A stretch of 12,140 bases of DNA from Gammaproteobacteria bacterium (GTDB lineage Bacteria; Pseudomonadota; Gammaproteobacteria; JAJDOJ01): positions 1-12,140 of the forward strand of contig JALVEU010000146.1 in the NCBI GenBank assembly GCA_027030565.1, given 5' to 3'. The position numbers were made by a program, and so were the translations under genes. Under the pieces are notes generated by a model that had not been told where the DNA came from, searched no databases, and saw only the letters and a list, made by a program, of their open reading frames with translations. Of the stretch, positions 7,428 through 12,140 are shown piece after piece. The stretch's first letter is position 1. The number at the start of each line of letters is the position of its first letter.

Positions 7428-7526
7428 ATGACCCCCTCGCTTAGGGTTCGCGTGCTGCGGCGCCGCCCGTTGCCGCCCAGGGCGGCGGGGAGTCCGCTCG
7501 GGAAGCGGCCCATGCCTGGCGCATGA
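7428..7526 (+). CDS. Possible 32-codon basic ORF bridging fmt and rsmB
   Basis: An ATG at 7428, 4 bases after the fmt stop, opens a frame of 32 codons that ends at TGA 7524-7526, overlapping the rsmB ATG as ATGA. The peptide is highly basic (seven Arg, one Lys, no acidic residue) and rich in proline, beginning MTPSLRVRVLRRRPLPP. A second in-frame ATG at 7512 follows GGAAG (7501-7505) by 6 bases, so even a four-codon version (MPGA) could be translated. I recognise no family. Its most likely role, if any, is to carry ribosomes from fmt to rsmB, whose own ATG is 17 bases from the nearest Shine-Dalgarno-like sequence. It may also be a chance ORF in GC-rich DNA. Confidence 0.3.
   Translation: MTPSLRVRVLRRRPLPPRAAGSPLGKRPMPGA
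7462..7486 (+). repeat. Competing hairpin arms in the fmt-rsmB gap
   Basis: GCCGCCC occurs twice, at 7462-7468 and 7472-7478, a 10-base spacing, and is followed by its complement GGGCGGC at 7480-7486. Either copy could pair with the single downstream arm, giving a tight hairpin (GCCGCC, loop CAG, GGCGGC) or a larger one. The downstream arm lies 14 bases before the GGAAG at 7501. No T-run follows, so it is not a classical terminator. Confidence 0.4.
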
Positions 7527-8836
7527 ACGGCTCGAGTCCGAAGGCGGCGGCTCGGCGGCTCGCTGCGGCCCATGCCCTGGTGCGTGTGGTGGAGGGGGGG
7601 CGTGCCCTGCCTGCCGCGTTGCGCGCTGCGGCACCGGAGGAACGGGGCTGGGTGCAGGAGATGGCCTACGGCGTCTGCCGCTGGTATTACAGGCTGCAGG
7701 CGATGCTGGATCCGCTGCTCCGGCGTCCCTTGCGCAAACGGGACGCACCGGTGCGCATGCTGTTGCTCATCGGGCTCTACGAACTGGAGATCCTGGGGCA
7801 CCCGCCGCATGCCGTAGTCCATGAGTCGGTGGCCAGTGCGGGGCGGCTGCGCCGGCCCTGGGCGGGCGGCCTGGTCAATGCCGTGCTGCGTGGCTGGCTA
7901 CGCCAGCGCGAGCGGCTCCTTCCGGGGCTGGAAGCCGATCTGCAAGCCCGCACGGCGCACCCGCTGTGGCTGGTGGAGCACCTGCGATCCGCATGGCCAG
8001 CGCAGTGGATGCGGATCTGCGAGGCAGGGCTCGAGCGGCCGCCCATGACGCTGCGCGTCAATCTCGCACGCACAGACCGGGATGCCTATTGCCGGCGCCT
8101 GCGCGAGGCCGGGCTCCAGGCCCGCCCCTTGGCCGGGCTGCCAGCGGCTCTGGTTCTGGAGCGACCCGTGGGCGCCGAGGACCTGCCCGGTTTTTCTCAG
8201 GGGCTGGTCAGTGTGCAAGACGCGGCGGCCCAACTGGCGGCACCGATCCTCGATGCGAGCGCGGGAATGCGCGTGCTGGACGCCTGCGCGGCTCCGGGAG
8301 GCAAGACCGCGCACCTGCTGGAGGCTGCGGGCGGCCGGTTGGATCTGCTGGCCCTGGACCGTGAACCGGCACGCCTGCACCAGCTGAACGCGACCTTGCA
8401 TCGCCTGGGCTGGCAGGCCGAGTCACGGGTCGCCGATGCCGGGGCGCCCGAGCGTTGGTGGGACGGGCGGCCGTTCGATCGCATCCTGCTCGACGCCCCG
8501 TGCTCGGCTACGGGAGTCATTCGGCGCCAGCCCGATGTGAAGTTGCACCGCTGCCCGGAGCAGATCCCAAGGCTTGTGGAGCGCCAGCGCCACCTGCTGG
8601 AGTCCTTGTGGGGGACCCTGGCGCCCGGAGGGCGTCTGCTCTATGCCACGTGTTCGGTGTTGCCCGCCGAGAACGCCGAGCAGATCCGGTGGTTTCTCGG
8701 CACCCATGCGGACGCGCGGGCCGTGGCGGCCGTTGCGGGACCGGTGGAGGTTCGGGCCGGGGGCACGCAGATCCTGCCCGGAACACACGAAATGGATGGT
8801 TTTTACTACGCGCTGTTGGAAAAACGCAACACATAG
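7523..8836 (+). CDS. rsmB: 16S rRNA (cytosine-967-C5)-methyltransferase RsmB
   Basis: RsmB (Sun, Fmu) uses S-adenosylmethionine to methylate C967 of 16S rRNA before 30S assembly is complete. The product has 437 residues (E. coli 429). A NusB-like RNA-binding domain fills about 1-130, with GLYELEILGHPPHAVVHESV. A Nol1/Nop2/Sun methyltransferase domain follows: VQDAAAQLAAP (231-241), the SAM loop LDACAAPGGKTAHLL (252-266), LLDAPCSATGVIRR (322-335) with C327, and LLYATCSVLPAENAEQI (372-388) with C377. Both conserved cysteines are present; C377 matches the nucleophile and C327 the release cysteine. The ATG at 7523 fits the family N-terminus, and a stop codon in the same frame near 7440 limits any extension. 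It lies in the translation-initiation operon with def and fmt. Confidence 0.97.
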   Translation: MNGSSPKAAARRLAAAHALVRVVEGGRALPAALRAAAPEERGWVQEMAYGVCRWYYRLQAMLDPLLRRPLRKRDAPVRMLLLIGLYELEILGHPPHAVVHESVASAGRLRRPWAGGLVNAVLRGWLRQRERLLPGLEADLQARTAHPLWLVEHLRSAWPAQWMRICEAGLERPPMTLRVNLARTDRDAYCRRLREAGLQARPLAGLPAALVLERPVGAEDLPGFSQGLVSVQDAAAQLAAPILDASAGMRVLDACAAPGGKTAHLLEAAGGRLDLLALDREPARLHQLNATLHRLGWQAESRVADAGAPERWWDGRPFDRILLDAPCSATGVIRRQPDVKLHRCPEQIPRLVERQRHLLESLWGTLAPGGRLLYATCSVLPAENAEQIRWFLGTHADARAVAAVAGPVEVRAGGTQILPGTHEMDGFYYALLEKRNT

Positions 8837-8860
8837 GGCGCGCACGGCGCTATCATTGGC

Positions 8861-9460
8861 ATGGAGCAGCCGGTTGGCCCGGCCCGGAGAACTGCCCGAG
8901 CACGGAGCTTCGAGGTGTACGCACGTCTGATGATCGTCGTCCTGGGCTGCCTTGCCATCGTCGGCGTGGCCGGGCAGGAACCGGCGGTGCGACACCTGCG
9001 GGTGTATCTGGAACAGGGGCGCTACTATGTCGATGCGGACGTGCAGCTCGCCCTCACCCCCGCGGTGCGGGAGGCGTTGCACAATGGCATCGGTCTGGTG
9101 TTCGAGGTTCGCGCGGAGGTCAAGCGCGAAAACATCATGGTGCCCGACTCGCTGGTCGGCAAGTACAGACGCCGGTACTGGCTCGAATACCGGCCTCTTC
9201 TCGAGCGCTACGTGGTCACCGAACTCGGCAGCGGGGCGGTGCATACCGATCTGCGACTGCGCGACGCGTTGGCCGCCATCGGGCGGGTGCGCCGGTGGTC
9301 CCTGGTGGAGAAGGACAAGCTCGACCCTCGCCATACCTACTACGTGCGTGTGCGTGGAGAGCTGCTGCTCAGCGAGCTGCCGCTGCCCCTGCAGCTGCAC
9401 GCCTACGTGCGGCCGAGTTGGTGGATCTCCACCGGCTGGCGCGAGGTGCCTTTACGCTGA
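8861..9460 (+). CDS. DUF4390 domain secreted protein
   Basis: This matches, by recall of the family, DUF4390 proteins encoded between rsmB and an NtrY-like kinase in Beta- and Gammaproteobacteria; function unknown. From the ATG at 8861 it has 199 residues with a basic N-terminal stretch, a hydrophobic segment (LMIVVLGCLAIVGVAG, 23-38) that looks like a signal peptide or single membrane anchor, and a soluble region of about 160 residues predicted outside the cytoplasm. The soluble part has LRVYLEQGRYYVDADVQLAL, RRRYWLEYRPLLERYVV and a C-terminal SWWISTGWREVPLR. An internal ATG at 8930 (residue 24) would give a short n-region and is an alternative start. Neither start has a strong Shine-Dalgarno sequence. 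It begins 24 bases after rsmB and ends 11 bases before the kinase, so it is probably co-transcribed with both. Confidence 0.85.
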   Translation: MEQPVGPARRTARARSFEVYARLMIVVLGCLAIVGVAGQEPAVRHLRVYLEQGRYYVDADVQLALTPAVREALHNGIGLVFEVRAEVKRENIMVPDSLVGKYRRRYWLEYRPLLERYVVTELGSGAVHTDLRLRDALAAIGRVRRWSLVEKDKLDPRHTYYVRVRGELLLSELPLPLQLHAYVRPSWWISTGWREVPLR

Positions 9461-9471
9461 GCCGATCCCCG

Positions 9472-11598
9472 ATGCGCAGGCTGCCCTTGTTCGCAGGACT
9501 CTTTCTGCTCCTGCTGCTCCTGTTGTTCCTAATGGGCCGGGTCAGTGGGAGCGCCGAGCAGTTCGAACGGTACTACATCGCGCTGCTGGCGGCCAACGGG
9601 TTGTTCCTGGTCGTGCTGTTGCTGGCCATCGGCGCCAATGTGGTGCAGCTCATCCGCCGCCTGCTGCAGCATGCGCCGGGCTCGCACCTCACCTTGCGGA
9701 TGACGCTGGCTTTCGTGGTCTTCGCCGTGGCGCCGGCGGCCGTGGTCTATCTGTTTTCGCTGCAGATGCTCCAGCGTGGTATCGACAGCTGGTTCGACGT
9801 CCAGGTGGAAGAGGCGCTCGAGGACGCGCTGGAGCTGAGCCGGGCCTCGCTCGACTTGATCATGCGCGAGTACCTGGCCGAGACGATGAACGCCGCGCGC
9901 CGCCTGGAGCGTGTGCCCGACAGTGCGGCGGCGCTGGTGTTGAGTGATCTCATGAAGGAGACCGGAGCCATGGAGTTGACCCTGCTGGCGGCCAACGCCC
10001 GGATCATCGCCTCCAGCCGCGACTTGGCCGAGTCCCTCGTGCCGCGGCTACCCGGTGAGGCGATCCTGCGCCTGGTGGCCCAGGGCGATCGTTACGTGGG
10101 CCTGGACCCCTCTCCGGACGGCGCGCTGCATGTACGGGTCGTGCTGCCCGTGGCGCCTTCCACGGTGAATCCACAGGCTCGGATCCTGCAGGCGTTGTAT
10201 CCGCTGCCGGAACGCATCGGCACGCTGACCGAGCGCGTACAGAAGGCCGTCGGCCGCTACAACCAGTTGTTGTATCTGCGCAGGCCCCTGAAACAATCGT
10301 TCATGCTCACGCTCTCGCTGGTGCTGCTGCTGGCCGTGCTGTTCGCCGCCTGGGCGGCCTTCCAGTGGGCCCAGCGACTGCTGGAGCCGATCCGGGAGCT
10401 GGCGCGGGGTACGCGCGCCGTGGCGCGCGGGGAGTACGGCGAGCGGCTCGCGGTCTCGCGGCTGGACGATCTGGGCATGCTCCTGCAGTCGTTCAACGAG
10501 ATGACCGAACGTCTGGCAGAGGCACGGGAGGCCGCCGAGGCGAGTCAACGGCTGGTCGAGCGCCAGCGTGCCTACCTGGAGACCCTGCTGGAGAACCTTT
10601 CCAGTGGGGTGGTGAGTCTGGACCCACAGGGGCGGCTGCGCACCCTCAATCGCGCGGCGGCGCAGATCCTCGGCGTCCGTGCGCCAGAACGACTCATCGG
10701 CCGAGACATCGAAACGTTGCGCCGCGGCAACGACACCTTCGCCTTGTTCATCGATCAGCTGGCCGCGCAGCTGCACGGGGCGGACGAGGAGTGCCACATC
10801 CAGCTGGCCCTCCAGGGCAAGGAAGGGCGCAAGATCGTCATGTGCCACGGGGTGCGGTTGCCCACCGGCGGACAGGTGATCGTGTTCGACGATGTCACCG
10901 CGCTGATCCAGGCTCAGCGCGACGCCGCCTGGGCCGAAGTGGCGCGCCGGCTGGCCCATGAGATCAAGAATCCGCTCACGCCCATCCAGCTCTCCGCAGA
11001 ACGTTTGAGGCGCAAGCTGCTCGGCAAGCTGGGGGCCGAGGAGGCCCGCATCCTGGATCGGGCCACGCAGACGATCGTGGCCCAGGTGGAAGCCATGAAA
11101 TCCATGGTCAACGCGTTCGGTGAGTATGCGCGCCAGCCACGCGGGGAAGTGGGCATGGTGGACGTGAACCAGCTGGTGCGCGACGTGGCGGAGTTGTACC
11201 GGGCCAACGCCGCCGGGGCCCGCCTGGAGCTGGATCTCGCGCCCGAGTTGCCCAAGGTGCGGGCCGACGCCGACCGACTGCGTCAGGTGCTGCACAATTT
11301 GTTCAATAATGCGCTGGAGGCCCTGGGCGAACGGGGGGATGGCTGGGTGCGCGTGGTCACCCGGGGGTCGGCCGACGGGGAGGCCGTGGAGGTGGAGGTG
11401 AGCGACAACGGGCCGGGTATCCCCGAGGAGATGCTCGAACGGCTCTTCGAACCCTATGTGACCAGCAAGAGCCGGGGCACGGGGCTGGGGCTGGCGATCG
11501 TCAAGAAGATCGTGGAGGAGCATGGAGGCACGGTCTGGGCCGAGAATCGGCCCGAGGGCGGCGCCCGGCTGGTGATCCGCCTGCCTGCGGCGCGCTGA
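9472..11598 (+). CDS. NtrY-like membrane sensor histidine kinase
   Basis: This is a membrane-bound sensor kinase that should phosphorylate the regulator encoded next. From the ATG at 9472 it has 708 residues. Four hydrophobic segments are visible: about 7-21, 35-60, 77-99 and 277-300. They leave a region of about 175 residues (100-276), probably periplasmic, between the third and fourth. A HAMP linker (about 298-352) and coiled stretch lead to a PAS domain (about 365-475). The kinase core follows: H-box RLAHEIKNPLTPIQLSAERL with H496, N-box LHNLFNNALEAL (607-618), VSDNGPGIP (643-651) and GTGLGLAIVKK (669-679). This architecture matches NtrY of the NtrYX nitrogen/redox systems. The reading frame runs open upstream to 8455 across DUF4390 and rsmB, but that part has no kinase character and the first membrane helix starts just after this ATG. 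The stimulus cannot be told from sequence. Confidence 0.93.
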   Translation: MRRLPLFAGLFLLLLLLLFLMGRVSGSAEQFERYYIALLAANGLFLVVLLLAIGANVVQLIRRLLQHAPGSHLTLRMTLAFVVFAVAPAAVVYLFSLQMLQRGIDSWFDVQVEEALEDALELSRASLDLIMREYLAETMNAARRLERVPDSAAALVLSDLMKETGAMELTLLAANARIIASSRDLAESLVPRLPGEAILRLVAQGDRYVGLDPSPDGALHVRVVLPVAPSTVNPQARILQALYPLPERIGTLTERVQKAVGRYNQLLYLRRPLKQSFMLTLSLVLLLAVLFAAWAAFQWAQRLLEPIRELARGTRAVARGEYGERLAVSRLDDLGMLLQSFNEMTERLAEAREAAEASQRLVERQRAYLETLLENLSSGVVSLDPQGRLRTLNRAAAQILGVRAPERLIGRDIETLRRGNDTFALFIDQLAAQLHGADEECHIQLALQGKEGRKIVMCHGVRLPTGGQVIVFDDVTALIQAQRDAAWAEVARRLAHEIKNPLTPIQLSAERLRRKLLGKLGAEEARILDRATQTIVAQVEAMKSMVNAFGEYARQPRGEVGMVDVNQLVRDVAELYRANAAGARLELDLAPELPKVRADADRLRQVLHNLFNNALEALGERGDGWVRVVTRGSADGEAVEVEVSDNGPGIPEEMLERLFEPYVTSKSRGTGLGLAIVKKIVEEHGGTVWAENRPEGGARLVIRLPAAR

Positions 11599-11634
11599 AC
11601 AGGTTTTTTCGAACGTTTTGGGAGTTCAGGACGC

Positions 11635-12140
11635 ATGACAGGGAAACACATTTTGGTCGTCGACGACGAACCCGACATCCGCGAGGTCGTCAAGGACATC
11701 CTGGAGGACGAGGGCTACGAGGTTTCCACGGCCGCCAATGCGGCCGAGGCCCGTGAACGCCGCCGTCAGCGCAAGCCGGATCTCATCCTCCTGGACATCT
11801 GGATGCCGGACCTGGACGGGATCAGCCTGCTCAAGGAATGGAAGGAGGCCGGAGGCCTGCCGTGTCCGGTGGTGATCATGTCCGGCCACGGGACCGTGGA
11901 GACGGCGGTGGAGGCCACACGGCTGGGTGCATACGACTTCATCGAAAAGCCGCTGACCACGGCCAAGCTCCTGCTCACGGTGAAGCGCGCGCTGGAGGCC
12001 GAGCAGCTCGCCCGCGAGAACCTGGGGTTGCGCCAGCAGGCGGTGATCGTTTCCGAGCCCGTGGGCTCGAGTCCGGTGATGCAGGCCCTGCGCGATCAGG
12101 CCCGGCGCGTGGCCCAGCATGACACCTGGGTGCTCATCAC
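11635..12140 (+). CDS. NtrX-like response regulator, probable sigma-54 activator (3' end beyond the window)
   Basis: The visible 168 residues are a receiver domain plus the start of a second domain. The acidic pocket D10-D11, phosphoacceptor D54 (in LILLDIWMPDLDG), S83 (VVIMSGHGTVETAVEA) and K105 (YDFIEKPLT) are all in place. After a coiled linker (about 118-140), VGSSPVMQALRDQARRVAQHDTWVLIT matches the opening of a sigma-54 AAA+ domain; the Walker A motif would come just after the window edge. With its partner 36 bases upstream this forms an NtrYX-type pair. The ATG at 11635 has GGGAG and AGGA sequences upstream. By family knowledge it would activate RpoN-dependent promoters, but whether this regulator keeps the GAFTGA loop needed for sigma-54 contact cannot be seen here, as some NtrX proteins vary in it. 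Confidence 0.93.
   Translation, partial: MTGKHILVVDDEPDIREVVKDILEDEGYEVSTAANAAEARERRRQRKPDLILLDIWMPDLDGISLLKEWKEAGGLPCPVVIMSGHGTVETAVEATRLGAYDFIEKPLTTAKLLLTVKRALEAEQLARENLGLRQQAVIVSEPVGSSPVMQALRDQARRVAQHDTWVLI

Noticed and set aside
8423..9400. Minus-strand open frame of 325 codons across the rsmB end and DUF4390
   Set aside because: It spans two well-supported plus-strand genes and their junction and has no recognisable domain.
8455..9471. Upstream extension of the kinase frame through DUF4390 and rsmB
   Set aside because: The sequence is Arg/Gly/Ala-rich shadow of other genes; the kinase begins with a membrane helix right after the ATG at 9472.
10048..11523. Minus-strand open frame of 491 codons opposite the kinase
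   Set aside because: The plus strand encodes an intact histidine kinase with all boxes. The antisense product is His/Gln/Leu-rich without family motifs, typical of a GC-driven shadow.

Overview
This is an ordinary, gene-dense piece of a high-GC (by eye about two thirds G+C) gammaproteobacterial chromosome. The order tsaC-topA-smg-dprA-LysM gene / def-fmt-rsmB is the familiar gammaproteobacterial def-fmt-dprA neighbourhood. The attached DUF4390, NtrY-like and NtrX-like genes suggest a purple-sulfur or Ectothiorhodospiraceae-like lineage; that lineage call is inference from gene order and composition. I see no tRNA, rRNA, insertion sequence, CRISPR array or prophage gene.

Layout. Two gene sets diverge from a 258-base region (5675-5932). 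To the left, on the minus strand and in transcription order, are a LysM-domain envelope protein (4463-5674), dprA (3349-4482), smg (2880-3344), topA (479-2815) and tsaC (about 459 down to 1, cut by the window edge). They overlap or are closely spaced and are probably one transcription unit. To the right, on the plus strand, are def (5933-6469), fmt (6494-7423), a possible 32-codon ORF (7428-7526), rsmB (7523-8836), a DUF4390 secreted protein (8861-9460), an NtrY-like membrane histidine kinase (9472-11598) and its NtrX-like response regulator (11635 to the window end, incomplete).

How the genes work together. The plus-strand core handles translation initiation and ribosome maturation: Fmt formylates initiator Met-tRNA, Def removes the formyl group from new proteins and RsmB methylates 16S rRNA. 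TsaC on the other strand starts the t6A modification of tRNA. TopA relaxes negative supercoils, and DprA loads RecA on incoming single-stranded DNA. The distal plus-strand genes look like a sensory module: a periplasmic DUF4390 protein, a four-helix membrane kinase with HAMP and PAS domains, and a regulator that appears to be of the sigma-54 activator type.

Points worth a second look are the missing ordinary start codon of tsaC, the basic 32-codon ORF bridging fmt and rsmB with alternative hairpins inside it, the zinc-finger-free TopA tail, and the uncharacterised DUF4390/NtrYX module. I did not find a convincing new system; most of the window is housekeeping.
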